From contig NZ_CP195790.1 in the NCBI RefSeq assembly GCF_051465645.1, positions 1,178,001 to 1,242,000 on the forward strand: 64,000 nucleotides of DNA, given 5' to 3'. A program made the translations under genes and the position numbers. Under the pieces are notes generated by a model that saw only the letters and a program-made list of their open reading frames with translations, did not search any database and was not told the origin of the DNA. Of the stretch, positions 44,378-53,015 are shown one piece after another; the stretch's first letter is position 1; every line of letters begins with the position of its first letter. The DNA is from Planctomicrobium sp051465645. GTDB lineage: Bacteria > Planctomycetota > Planctomycetia > Planctomycetales > Planctomycetaceae.

Positions 44378-47300
44378 ATGTTTTATCGTTTCTTCATCGA
44401 TCGCCCCATCTTTGCGAACGTCATTGCGATTATCACAATGATTGTTGGGGCAGTCTGTATTTTCAGCCTTCCCGTCGAACAATACCCCAAGTTGACACCA
44501 CCAACGGTTCAGGTGACGGCCACCTACCCAGGGGCGAACGCGATGGTCTTGTCCGATACCGTTGCCGGCCCGCTTGAACAGGCGGTCAACGGGGTCGAGA
44601 ACATGCTCTACATGAGCTCGGTCAGTTCAGACAACGGGACGTATACTCTCACCATTACGTTTGAAGTCGGGGTCGATCTCGATCAATCGCAGGTGCTTGT
44701 TCAGAACAGGATTGCCACTGCGCTGCCACGTCTCCCTCAGGAGGTGCAACGTCTGGGTGTTACCGCTCAGAAGCAGTCGACCAACATGGTGATCGTGGTC
44801 GGACTCACTTCACCGAATGGGGAATACGATGGCCTGTATCTGAATAACTATGCAGAGATTCAGGTAAAAGACATCCTGAGTCGAATTCAGGGTGTTGGGC
44901 ATACTCAGGTGTTCGGAACCAGTAGCTATGGAATGCGAATCTGGCTTGATCCCGAAAAGCTGAAAGCACGCGAGCTCACGGCGAATGATGTGATCGCAGC
45001 AATCTCAGCGCAGAACGTCCAGGTTGCCGCAGGGCAGATCGGACAACGTCCCGCCAAAAGCGACCAGAACAATCAGTTCACAGTTTCCACGCAAGGACGC
45101 TTCAGTGACCCGGAACAGTTTGGAAACATCATCGTCAAATCCGTCGATGAAGGTCCGCTCGGAACGCGTCTGACACGAGTGAAAGACGTTGCCCGAATTG
45201 AACTGGGCGCGCAGACATATGCTTCATGGATGGAGATTAGCGGGATCCCTGCAGCCGGGGTCGCGGTGTTCCAGTTGCCAGGAGCGAACTCTCTGAGCGT
45301 TGCCAAGGCCGTCAAGAAGCAGATGGAAGAATTGGAGCCTCTGCTCCCTGATGGTGTCAAATACAGCATCGCCTTCAATCCAACGGAATTCGTTGAGGAG
45401 TCAATCAACGAGGTCTACAAAACGCTGATTGAAGCCGGCGTGCTGGTATTGATCGTGATTCTCGTCTTCCTGCAAGACTGGCGCGCGGTCCTGATTCCGG
45501 CAACAACGGTTCCGGTGACCATCATCGGAGCATTTGCAGCGCTGTCTGCCATGGGCTACAGCATCAATATGTTGACGCTATTCGGATTGGTACTGGCAAT
45601 CGGAATTGTGGTCGACGACGCGATTGTAATTGTCGAAAATGCCGTCCACCACATTGACCGAAATCAGATGGCTCCTCGCCCTGCCACAATCAAGGCGATG
45701 AGCGAGGTGATTGGACCTGTCATCGGAATCACACTTGTTCTGATGGCGGTCTTCGTCCCGACCGTGTTCATGGCGGGAATCACCGGAAAGCTCTATCAAC
45801 AATTTGCATTAACGATTGCCGCCACTGCGGTGATCAGTGCGATTAACGCTGTCACACTTAAGCCAGCTCAATGTGCTGTGTATCTTCGCCCAACCCCGGC
45901 TCGAAAGAACATCTTCTACCGTGGGTTTAACCGAGTATACGAATGGTTCGAGGGAATCTACGTTTCAATCGTCAAGGCGATTCTCCCATATGCTGCAATC
46001 ATGATGTTCCTGTTCGTCGGCATCTCAGCTGGAACCGCTTACTGGTTTACGAAACTTCCAACGAGTTTCGTTCCAACAGAAGATCAGGGATATGCGATTC
46101 TTGCAGGGATGCTCGATGACGCTGCATCACTGGAACGTACAGAGGAGTTAATCGAAAAGCTCAACGGGATTCTGGGGAATACTCCAGGGGTGAAGGACTG
46201 GTTTACCATCGGGGGAATGTCGCTGCTGGATGGATCAACCGTGCCGAACGCAGTGACGATCTTCCTGACATTCGAACCGCGCGAAGTGCGCATCAAAGAT
46301 CCTTCCAAATCGATGGAAGCAATCCTTGGCTCGCTTTACATGCAAACATCTGCGATTCGAGAAGCGGTTGTCTTTGCGTTCCCTCCTCCGGCGATCGAAG
46401 GTCTCGGGCAGACAGGGGGCTTCGACTTCCGCCTTCAGGATCGCGCCAACCTTGGCCTCGCACAATTGCAGGCGGTTGCTGATGAGCTTGTTCGGGACGG
46501 AATGGCTCAGTCCTCACTGACCAGTTTGCAGACTTCATTCCGAGCCGGAATTCCTCAGATCTATGTCGACATCGACCGTGATAAAGCGACGAGCCTCGGA
46601 ATTCCTTTGTCGTCGATCTTTACAACATTGCAGGCGTCATTGGGGTCAGCATACGTCAACGACTTCAATAAGTTTGGTCGAACATGGCAGGTTCAGGTTC
46701 AGGCGGACCAACAATTCCGTCGTAAGCCGGAAGACATTCGCAGACTTGAGGTCCGCAATGCCAAAGGAGAAATGATTCCAGTTGGAGCGTTTGCTGAGGT
46801 CAAATTCACAACCGGCCCGCAAATGATCCCGCGATACAACCTGTATCCGAGCCTGACAATTAATGGAACAGCTGCCCCAGGAGTCAGCTCCGGGCAAGCA
46901 ATGGCTATTATGGAACAAATGGCGAAGGAGAAGTTGCCACAGGGAATGGGATTCGAATGGAGCGGAATGTCATTCCAGGAAAAACGAGTCAGCGGTCAGG
47001 CGTTCTACGTGTTCGGAATGGCCGTGCTCATGGTTTATCTGGTGTTGGCTGCCCAGTATGAAAACTGGTTCCTTCCTGCAGCCGTGATCTTGGTTGTTCC
47101 ACTCGCCCTTTTAGGTACTGTAGCAGCTGTTGCATATCGGGGGATGGACAACAATATCTATACCCAGATTGGTATCGTGTTAATTATTGCATTGGCAAGT
47201 AAGAATGCGATTTTGATTGTCGAGTTCGCCAAGGAACTGCGTGCTCAAGGACGCAGTATTAGAGAAGCGGCAGTCGAAGCCGCAAAGATGCGATTCCGAC

Positions 47301-47587
47301 CGATTTTGATGACCTCATTCGCCTTCATTCTCGGGATCTTCCCTTTGGTGATCGCACAGGGAGCCGGTGCCGCAAGCAGACGATCACTCGGAACGGCCGT
47401 CTTCGGGGGGATGCTCGCTGCAACATTCCTGGCAGTGTTCTATGTTCCGATCTTCTACACCGTCATGCAGACATTGAGTGAGAAGATTCGTAAGAAATCT
47501 CCTTCCAAGCCGAACGAAGGTGGTTCAGACGATCCTCACCCTCCACTTCGAGAAGAAGAACGTCAGATCACGACGTCGTCTCATTAA
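44378..47587 (+). CDS. RND efflux pump, HAE1/AcrB type
   Basis: 1,069-residue inner-membrane pump, the length of AcrB-type transporters. N-terminal segment FIDRPIFANVIAIITMIVGAVCIF is typical of RND TM1; the porter domain begins YPKLTPPTVQVTATYPGANA. The proton-relay helix TM4 reads FGLVLAIGIVVDDAIVIVENAVHHID with the paired Asp residues. The second half repeats the arrangement (FYVFGMAVLMVYLVLAAQYENWFLP; IGIVLIIALASKNAILIVEFAKELR), with the lysine-containing ASKNAIL of TM10. C-terminus is polar (KKSPSKPNEGGSDDPHPP). Operates with the adaptor upstream; no outer-membrane factor gene follows, so a TolC-like protein must be encoded elsewhere. Confidence 0.96.
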   Translation: MFYRFFIDRPIFANVIAIITMIVGAVCIFSLPVEQYPKLTPPTVQVTATYPGANAMVLSDTVAGPLEQAVNGVENMLYMSSVSSDNGTYTLTITFEVGVDLDQSQVLVQNRIATALPRLPQEVQRLGVTAQKQSTNMVIVVGLTSPNGEYDGLYLNNYAEIQVKDILSRIQGVGHTQVFGTSSYGMRIWLDPEKLKARELTANDVIAAISAQNVQVAAGQIGQRPAKSDQNNQFTVSTQGRFSDPEQFGNIIVKSVDEGPLGTRLTRVKDVARIELGAQTYASWMEISGIPAAGVAVFQLPGANSLSVAKAVKKQMEELEPLLPDGVKYSIAFNPTEFVEESINEVYKTLIEAGVLVLIVILVFLQDWRAVLIPATTVPVTIIGAFAALSAMGYSINMLTLFGLVLAIGIVVDDAIVIVENAVHHIDRNQMAPRPATIKAMSEVIGPVIGITLVLMAVFVPTVFMAGITGKLYQQFALTIAATAVISAINAVTLKPAQCAVYLRPTPARKNIFYRGFNRVYEWFEGIYVSIVKAILPYAAIMMFLFVGISAGTAYWFTKLPTSFVPTEDQGYAILAGMLDDAASLERTEELIEKLNGILGNTPGVKDWFTIGGMSLLDGSTVPNAVTIFLTFEPREVRIKDPSKSMEAILGSLYMQTSAIREAVVFAFPPPAIEGLGQTGGFDFRLQDRANLGLAQLQAVADELVRDGMAQSSLTSLQTSFRAGIPQIYVDIDRDKATSLGIPLSSIFTTLQASLGSAYVNDFNKFGRTWQVQVQADQQFRRKPEDIRRLEVRNAKGEMIPVGAFAEVKFTTGPQMIPRYNLYPSLTINGTAAPGVSSGQAMAIMEQMAKEKLPQGMGFEWSGMSFQEKRVSGQAFYVFGMAVLMVYLVLAAQYENWFLPAAVILVVPLALLGTVAAVAYRGMDNNIYTQIGIVLIIALASKNAILIVEFAKELRAQGRSIREAAVEAAKMRFRPILMTSFAFILGIFPLVIAQGAGAASRRSLGTAVFGGMLAATFLAVFYVPIFYTVMQTLSEKIRKKSPSKPNEGGSDDPHPPLREEERQITTSSH

Positions 47588-47615
47588 CATCGATTGGTTC
47601 GCAGTGTGGCCGCGT

Positions 47616-47645
47616 AGCACTTGGTTCTTCAATCGAACCGGTGCT
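47616..47645 (+). terminator. Stem-loop after the RND pump gene
   Basis: AGCACTTGGTTC (47616-47627) pairs with GAACCGGTGCT (47635-47645) apart from a small internal bulge, with loop TTCAATC. It begins 28 bases after the pump stop codon. No T-run follows, so it may be a weak terminator or a processing structure separating the pump genes from tetR. Confidence 0.4.
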
Positions 47646-47707
47646 CGCGTCCGACACGAGACAATAGTTCAACTTACTCGTGCAGAATTGGAGACATCGA
47701 ATTCTGC

Positions 47708-47725
47708 ATGATGTTCAAACATCAT
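47708..47725. promoter_or_regulatory. Palindrome upstream of the TetR gene
   Basis: ATGATGTT-CA-AACATCAT: two perfect 8-base arms with a 2-base centre, 80 bases before the TetR start. It could be the operator for autoregulation of tetR, a transcript hairpin or chance. It differs in sequence from the palindrome in the RND promoter. Confidence 0.4.
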
Positions 47726-47805
47726 CATTCTTCTAAAGAGATCATTCTCCAACAGTCCACCGAGAGTTCAGTCACCACGTCCAAGACGTCAGATCAGGGA
47801 TTTCA

Positions 47806-48381
47806 ATGAGCACAAACGAGCCACTCAAACGAGATCCCGTTGCAACGCGCCAACTCCTGCTGGATGTCACAGCCAGTATCATTCTGGAGAAAGGCCTGTC
47901 CGGGCTGACGCTAGATGGAGTCGCGAAAGGGGCCGGAGTCAGCAAAGGGGGCCTACTGCACCACTTCCCGAGTAAGCAACATCTGATTGACGCACTCATC
48001 ACGTCGATTCATCAGCAGTTTGTCGAGAAATTGAAACGAACTGCTGATGCAGATCCAGACGAGATCGGGAAACAGACGCGCGCTTACCTGAAAGCGGGAA
48101 CGCTCGATCGAGATGACAGTGCTGCGAGATTGTGTAATGTGATTTCCGTTGAGGACCGAGGAAATCAAACAATGAAATCTCTTTGGAGCAATTTTCTCGC
48201 ATCAATGCTCGATCCAAAGAACACCGGAGGAGCCGATCCTGTCATGCTCGCCATTGTACGATTAGCCACAGACGGGCTCTGGCTGGCAGAGATCGAAGGC
48301 GTTTTCGTTGGATCCCCGGAATTGCGGCAGGCAATTATTCAGCGACTGCAAGAGATGACGCGAATCCCTGCTCCGCAATAA
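47806..48381 (+). CDS. TetR-family repressor linked to the RND operon
   Basis: 191 residues. The N-terminal HTH domain is standard: ATRQLLLDVTASIILEKGLSGLTLDGVAKGAGVSKGGLLHHFPSKQHLIDALI. The C-terminal ligand domain (VEKLKRTADADPDEIGKQTRAYLKAG and onward) is variable as usual. AGGGA at 47796-47800 precedes the ATG by five bases. Encoded downstream of and in the same direction as the pump, 218 bases away; the palindrome at 42507-42520 in the pump promoter is its probable target. The ligand is unknown. Confidence 0.92.
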   Translation: MSTNEPLKRDPVATRQLLLDVTASIILEKGLSGLTLDGVAKGAGVSKGGLLHHFPSKQHLIDALITSIHQQFVEKLKRTADADPDEIGKQTRAYLKAGTLDRDDSAARLCNVISVEDRGNQTMKSLWSNFLASMLDPKNTGGADPVMLAIVRLATDGLWLAEIEGVFVGSPELRQAIIQRLQEMTRIPAPQ

Positions 48382-48406
48382 TCCCCTCCATGTCGCAGAG
48401 GTGCGG

Positions 48407-48880
48407 TTATCCTTCGTCAGGGATGTTCGGTTCGACAAGCTTGGCAAGTGAGCAGAGCGATTCCTGCCAGCCGACATAGCACATCTCCGGGGGAATCACC
48501 GCAGGCACTCCTTCCTGAACAATGCTCAACTCCGTTCCACAAAGAACCGGACACATCGTCACTGTGACCGTCATGTCTCCCGGCAAATTCGGATCGTCGA
48601 ACCGATCAACATATTGAATTCGCTCGTTCGGAACGATCTCCACAAATTTCCCTGCCCAGGAATGTGATTTTCCTGTGCCAAAATTCGTGAATGACATCCG
48701 GTAAGTCCCGCCTACGACGGGATTGAATTCATACACCTTGCCGATGAAGCCATTAGGCGGTAACCAACGGCATTTCGCATCGGCATCGAGAAATGCCTTG
48801 AAGACACGTTCAACCGGCGCGCACAGAACTCGATGCAGCCGAATCGTATTGGTCGTTGTACTCATTGAGTGGCTCATCAA
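48407..48880 (-). CDS. SRPBCC-family (AHSA1-like) protein
   Basis: 157-residue START-like protein of the AHSA1/Aha1 group. Landmarks: LHRVLCAPVERVFKAFLDADAKCRWLPPNGFIGKVYEFNPVVGGTYRMSF, SWAGKFVEIVPNERIQYVDRFDDP and the C-terminal GWQESLCSLAKLVEPNI. Usually binds a hydrophobic ligand; physiological role unknown. It is encoded 10 bases after the VOC-family gene on the same strand, an association common in bacteria where AHSA1-like, VOC/PhnB-like and DUF899 proteins cluster. Confidence 0.88.
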   Translation of the reverse strand: MMSHSMSTTTNTIRLHRVLCAPVERVFKAFLDADAKCRWLPPNGFIGKVYEFNPVVGGTYRMSFTNFGTGKSHSWAGKFVEIVPNERIQYVDRFDDPNLPGDMTVTVTMCPVLCGTELSIVQEGVPAVIPPEMCYVGWQESLCSLAKLVEPNIPDEG

Positions 48881-48890
48881 TTACGAATGT

Positions 48891-49316
48891 CTAACAGGCC
48901 GGGTCATCTGCAACACAAAACATCCAGCTGACACCAAAGCGGTCTGTCAGCATTCCGTAGCGTTCGTTCCAGAACGTTTTCGCTAATGGCATCGAAATCG
49001 TCCCGCCATCGGCGAGCGCATTGAATGCCTGTTCTACTTCTTCGACAGTCGGAAAAGAGAGCGACAGTGAAAATCCAGAAACTCGCGTCGTGTCATCACA
49101 GCCATCAGAGGCATACAGCTGTGTCTTTCCGATCTCAAATGCGGCGTGCATCACCTTATTCTCAAAACCAGGCGCGAGAACTCCCGGTGGTGGCGGATCA
49201 GGTGATTCATTAAAGCGAAGCACCATTCCGACTTTGGCATCAAGGGCCTTCGTGTAGAACTCCAGAGCTTCTTCACAACGTCCACTCAAAAACAGATAGG
49301 GGCTGACAGCCGACAT
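48891..49316 (-). CDS. VOC-family protein, PhnB/DUF1428-like
   Basis: 141 residues of the glyoxalase/bleomycin-resistance/dioxygenase superfamily, the PhnB-like (3-demethylubiquinone-methyltransferase-like) group. Features: YLFLSGRCEEALEFYTKALDAKVGMVLRFNESP at the N-terminus, MHAAFEIGKTQLYASDGCDD in the first half and LSLSFPTVEEVEQAFNALADGGTISMPLAKTFWNERYGMLTDRFGVSWMF at the end. No metal-binding assignment is certain. Forms a two-gene unit with the SRPBCC gene downstream. Confidence 0.9.
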   Translation of the reverse strand: MSAVSPYLFLSGRCEEALEFYTKALDAKVGMVLRFNESPDPPPPGVLAPGFENKVMHAAFEIGKTQLYASDGCDDTTRVSGFSLSLSFPTVEEVEQAFNALADGGTISMPLAKTFWNERYGMLTDRFGVSWMFCVADDPAC

Positions 49317-49429
49317 ACAATCTCCCCTCAGTTACTTAACGAACGAAAACAATTCAGCGGCGCGGGAACCGGCAATCATCCTTTCTACATTAGCGTTTAG
49401 AGCTCTGCCCGCAATAAGAAATTCGCTCA

Positions 49430-49580
49430 CTATGAAAGAGCGTCTGTAATCGGTTTCGCTTCCGGGTCAACCAGACGTATTGGTCGGTCGACATTCGACA
49501 TATTCTGCTTGGCTGGATCGAGCCCCAGAGCAAGGCAAATCGTCGCCAGCAAATCAGGAACAGCAACCGGCGAGACAATC
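49430..49580 (-). pseudogene. 3' remnant of a DUF1501 gene
   Basis: On the minus strand the frame reading VAVPDLLATICLALGLDPAKQNMSN, then RPIRLVDPEAKPITDALS and a TAG stop at 49432..49430, is the C-terminal end of a DUF1501 protein (the PDLLAT-x-x-x-ALG-x-D motif and the final GRP-IR-VDP-KPI block). The preceding ~400 residues of such a protein are absent; sequence upstream on this strand turns into the reverse of a transposase fragment. So this is a gene remnant, probably cut by the mobile element next to it. Confidence 0.82.
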
Positions 49581-49592
49581 GAGGTGTCGTCT

Positions 49593-49859
49593 GTGGATCA
49601 GGGCGACACTGGTGAAAAAGCCGAGGACGCTGCTGCCAATCAAGGAGTGGAACTGCGAGTTGTCAAGCTGCCGTACGCCAAGGAAGGGTCCGTTCTCCTA
49701 CCTCTCGCTGGGGGGGAACACACGTTTGCCTGGCTCGGGCGATCTCGCAGGCTGGCAACAGACTACGAACGACTGGCTGAAGTCTTGGCCGACTGGCACT
49801 GGGTGGCCATGGTTGCCCTGCTACTCAAATGCGCTCCGCTTGTCACTCAGAGTTCATAA
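49593..49859 (+). mobile_element. Truncated IS5-family transposase fragment
   Basis: The plus-strand frame ending at TAA 49857-49859 has C-terminal IS5-type transposase sequence: VDQGDTGEKAEDAAANQGVELRVVKLPYAKEG, then FAWLGRSRRLATDYERLAEVLADWHWVAMVALLLK. The usual LLPRRWVVER-x-FAW block is damaged here (LLPLAGGEHTFAW, with a 7-G run), though one acidic residue remains. Only about 88 residues remain of a roughly 250-450 residue enzyme, so the element is dead. Upstream it abuts the DUF1501 remnant. Terminal inverted repeats were not located. Confidence 0.82.
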
Positions 49860-49973
49860 CAGAGACGAGAACGTTGCCTCGACTCAATTCAGGGGTCCTT
49901 ATCGGATCGTCAGCACGGCAACGACCGTGTGGGCTTTGCTTCGGAACCCATCAGATTAGAGTGGTCACACCAC

Positions 49974-50927
49974 TTAGAACGCTGAGACAACTTCTCCACC
50001 AGCCCGAGTTGTCAAAGAATCGTAGACATTCACATCAAGATTCTGAGACAGGAACTGAACCGAACCATCAGCGAGTAAGTGATGGGCTCCACCTGTGTGC
50101 TGGCTGGAAGGGCCCCAGGTCTGCTGCACTCCACCCATTGCCGACGGATAATACACGGTGTAGTTGATTGCGACCGAGTTCCCAGCAAATGGTGGCCCGG
50201 CCATTGGATTTGCCCAGCGAGCACAGATTGTCGCGGCGGAGCCATCGATCCAGACAGACGCATTTTCTTCTTTGGATTCCGCAATCAAAATTGTGTTTGA
50301 AGTTCCGTCAGTGATGTCACGAAATCCGGTGCGTGATCGAGGATACATGATCCCTTGGGCCGGAAAAGCGGCTTGGCCGGAAAGCCCCATCACATTGACT
50401 GCCCCCAAGGCCACGTAATTCCGAATAGCAAATCGGTCAAACGTCAGATTCCCTGCTGTCCACACAGCGTCTTGAGAGTACATCCCGCCAGTGTAACTTG
50501 GACAGAGATACGTGGAGATCGAGCTTGCAGCGACATCGCGATTCACAGGATCAAGCGATGAGATATTGTAGTTAATCTTGTTATACAAATTTGCGCCGTC
50601 CAGATACGGAAGAATTAGACTGGCGAAACTGTGGAGGTGAATGGCTGGATCACGATTCGCACTTTTCGTTGAATCCCACTGCCAGGCCCCTGCGACGAAC
50701 CCACTTGTGCTGGACGGCGGGAAAACACCAAAGGTGCCTTCATAGTTATGGAGAGCCAGACCCATTTGCTTCAGATTGTTCTTGCACTGCGAGCGACGGG
50801 CAGCTTCACGTGCCTGTTGGACAGCAGGAAGCAGAAGTGCGATCAGGATCGCAATGATCGCGATCACAACAAGCAGCTCAATCAACGTGAAACCACGTTT
50901 GTGTCGAAGGAGGGAGGCGGACAGCAT
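49974..50927 (-). CDS. DUF1559 prepilin-like protein
   Basis: 317 residues. Pilin-like N-terminus is intact (RGFTLIELLVVIAIIAILIALLLP, VQQAREAARRSQCKNNLKQMGLALHNYEGTFGVFPPS). Landmarks GFRDITDGTSNTILIAESKEENASVWIDG and QHTGGAHHLLADGSVQFLSQNLDVNVYDSLTTRAGGEVVSAF place it in DUF1559. Leader before the cleavage site is short (MLSASLLRHKR), as usual. Downstream (minus direction) are the IS5 fragment and the DUF1501 remnant, so it may be the first gene of a former DUF1559-PSD1-DUF1501 locus. Confidence 0.94.
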   Translation of the reverse strand: MLSASLLRHKRGFTLIELLVVIAIIAILIALLLPAVQQAREAARRSQCKNNLKQMGLALHNYEGTFGVFPPSSTSGFVAGAWQWDSTKSANRDPAIHLHSFASLILPYLDGANLYNKINYNISSLDPVNRDVAASSISTYLCPSYTGGMYSQDAVWTAGNLTFDRFAIRNYVALGAVNVMGLSGQAAFPAQGIMYPRSRTGFRDITDGTSNTILIAESKEENASVWIDGSAATICARWANPMAGPPFAGNSVAINYTVYYPSAMGGVQQTWGPSSQHTGGAHHLLADGSVQFLSQNLDVNVYDSLTTRAGGEVVSAF

Positions 50928-51155
50928 TATGCATGTCTCCTGAGAGGTGAGGGCCCTTTAGCGTTGCCCATCCAAGAACGTGCAACGTTTCGATATCCTG
51001 CCAAACACCCCGTCTTACTGTCAATCGTACGAACGTTTGAATATTGCAAAAATGACGTAGATTCTCAACGATCGCGCACACAATGTGGAACCCTCCCCGA
51101 TCCCACATCAAGCATTGAATCAGTAGACACTCCCCACCACGACGACAGCCTCCGT

Positions 51156-52082
51156 TCAGACGTTGGCATGGCTGACAACGACTTTCGGCTCTTCAATCTC
51201 TTTGGTGATCGGATAGGTGTCTTCGTAATTCATGGCACAGAGGTTGTCGTGTATTGTCTCGCCAATTTGGTCCAATGGGAGGTGACTCATACGGCTTTTG
51301 GAGAATGGATTTTCCAACTCAATTCCGATTTGATCCAGCGATAGCAAAGGGAATGCAACGAGAACCGTCAGGAAGGGAGTCATCGCCCCTGAGCGGTCCA
51401 CAATTGCGATTGGAAGGACAAACAGGAACAGGAACAGAAACTTCCTGACTTTGACTGAGATCACTTGAGCAAGCGGCGTTTTCAGAATTCGCTCGCAGGC
51501 ACCGACATGGTCAATCAGAAGTGTCCGCTGCTCCTCTGCTTTCATGTAGGCGAATCCGTCCATGCCGTAGTCCTCGCGAGCCTGCCTCAACAGCAACGCG
51601 ATTCGGGTCGCGACATAAACTGGAAGATGCTTCGCCTTCTGCAGTTCTTTCAGATCAGTCGGACTCAGGAATGACTTGAGATCACTGAGATCGCGTTCAC
51701 CACGTAAGCTGTGTTTGGCGATGTAAGGGTACGCAGAGACCCATCGCAGGAACGAATCCTGCCACTTCTTGTTATCCGGCCCGTAAGAGACGGCAATGAT
51801 TCCAAGATTGCGACACTGATTGACGATCCCGCCCCAAAGCTTTCGACCTTCGTACCATCGATCGTAACCAGAGTTCGTTCGCAGCACGAGCAGAAGCGCC
51901 ATCACTGCCCCGATGATCTCGTACGGCGCGACACCCAGATCAACGTTGATCTTGAAGACGTGATTTGTTGTCCACCAGACAATGACGCCCCAGATGCCAA
52001 ATGCCAGGACTCGCCATATCACTCGGGGAGTAATCGTCCCGTTGATGGCAAAGACATCTCTCCAGTAGCTTCTGTTTTCCAT
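51156..52082 (-). CDS. Bestrophin-like anion channel (UPF0187/YneE family)
   Basis: 308 residues from ATG 52082 (frame extends to 52130). Bestrophin-family features: WRVLAFGIWGVIVWWTTNHVF (first membrane helix), APYEIIGAVMALLLVLRTNSGYDRWYEGRKLWGGIVNQCRNLG (the family's most conserved block), the helix ACERILKTPLAQVISVKVRKFLFLFLFVLPIAIVDRSG, and FPLLSLDQIGIELENPF near the end. Bacterial homologues form pentameric ion channels. It is followed in transcription order by no further gene on this strand before the intergenic region and lies just downstream of a UspA-like gene (66 bases). Confidence 0.9.
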   Translation of the reverse strand: MENRSYWRDVFAINGTITPRVIWRVLAFGIWGVIVWWTTNHVFKINVDLGVAPYEIIGAVMALLLVLRTNSGYDRWYEGRKLWGGIVNQCRNLGIIAVSYGPDNKKWQDSFLRWVSAYPYIAKHSLRGERDLSDLKSFLSPTDLKELQKAKHLPVYVATRIALLLRQAREDYGMDGFAYMKAEEQRTLLIDHVGACERILKTPLAQVISVKVRKFLFLFLFVLPIAIVDRSGAMTPFLTVLVAFPLLSLDQIGIELENPFSKSRMSHLPLDQIGETIHDNLCAMNYEDTYPITKEIEEPKVVVSHANV

Positions 52083-52148
52083 ATTGAGCTCAGCTTGTCG
52101 TCTATCGCGTCCGGGCGAGGTCAGCCACATTCAAACTTGATTGACAAC

Positions 52149-53015
52149 TTACGCAGAATAGACAGAGGCCGTTGTTCTGCTTATTAAACGGCTCGCGACA
52201 TGCCCCAGAACTTTGTCCATCACCAATGAAGACTTCCTCACTCCATAGACCACGAGGTCCGCCTTCCAGTTATTGACATATTCAGGCAAGACTTTGGCAG
52301 GGTTCCCGACGAGATACCCGAGTTCGCAAGATTCGAACTTCGACTTAATCAGCTCATATTGGCCTCGCAGCAGATGCTCACCCTCTTCTTGAGTCGGGGC
52401 GATTGCCAGAAGCCGATACGTCAGATTTGGAAAGAGGTCTTGTGCAATGAAGGTTTTGATCGTCCTGCTGCATTCAGTCGAGCCATCATGCACGAGCAGG
52501 ATTCGATCAATGCTGGTCGCTTGCTCCCGCAGCACCATCGTCGGGGCATGTGATTTGAAAATCGTATTGAGCGAATACTTGGTGCTCAGTTCATTCGGTG
52601 TCGACTTGTCTTTCAGCCCGACCGCGGTAATCAGCAGATCGTAGAACCGGGATTCTCTCTGTAGGATTTCCGACGCTTTGCCTTGTCGACTTTGAAGTTC
52701 AAAATCCAGGCCCGCTGCGAGGCACGCAAATGTAAAGTTCGAGCGGAGTTCTTCCCGATTCTTTTCACAGTCGGAAAGCCGCATGTATTCGTACGCAGCC
52801 GATGCAGCACTGCCTTCATCGTTGATCTGTTCGAGCAGATGAGACGTGTCCGTAATTGCCAAGCCACATAGTTTCGCGTTGTGGCGTTTGGCGATCTCAA
52901 CTGCCATCGCGGATTGCCTTGCACCATCTCGCTGATCAGTGAAATGCAGCAAGATTCTGGAAATGCTGTTCCGTCGAGCTTTGAATGTGGAGGGCAATTC
53001 GAAATGCAGGCTCAT
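52149..53015 (-). CDS. Universal stress protein (tandem UspA-like)
   Basis: 288 residues from ATG 53015; the frame continues upstream, but only this start begins with a typical short leader (MSLHFELPSTFKARRNS). First Usp-like domain (ISRILLHFTDQRDGARQSAMAVEIAKRHNAKLCGLAI, then FYDLLITAVGLKDK). Second domain starts IDRILLVHDGSTECSRTIKTFIAQDLFPNLTYRLLAIAP and ends LVVYGVRKSSLVMDKVLGHVASRLISRTTASVYSA; the G-x2-G-x9-G(S/T) nucleotide motif is degenerate in both halves. Lies directly upstream of the bestrophin gene. Likely a stress-related regulator; direct partner unknown. Confidence 0.82.
   Translation of the reverse strand: MSLHFELPSTFKARRNSISRILLHFTDQRDGARQSAMAVEIAKRHNAKLCGLAITDTSHLLEQINDEGSAASAAYEYMRLSDCEKNREELRSNFTFACLAAGLDFELQSRQGKASEILQRESRFYDLLITAVGLKDKSTPNELSTKYSLNTIFKSHAPTMVLREQATSIDRILLVHDGSTECSRTIKTFIAQDLFPNLTYRLLAIAPTQEEGEHLLRGQYELIKSKFESCELGYLVGNPAKVLPEYVNNWKADLVVYGVRKSSLVMDKVLGHVASRLISRTTASVYSA

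Noticed and set aside
49480..49959. 159-codon plus-strand frame over the IS fragment
   Set aside because: Its phase does not match the transposase phase; the adjoining frame ending at 49859 carries the IS5 motifs.
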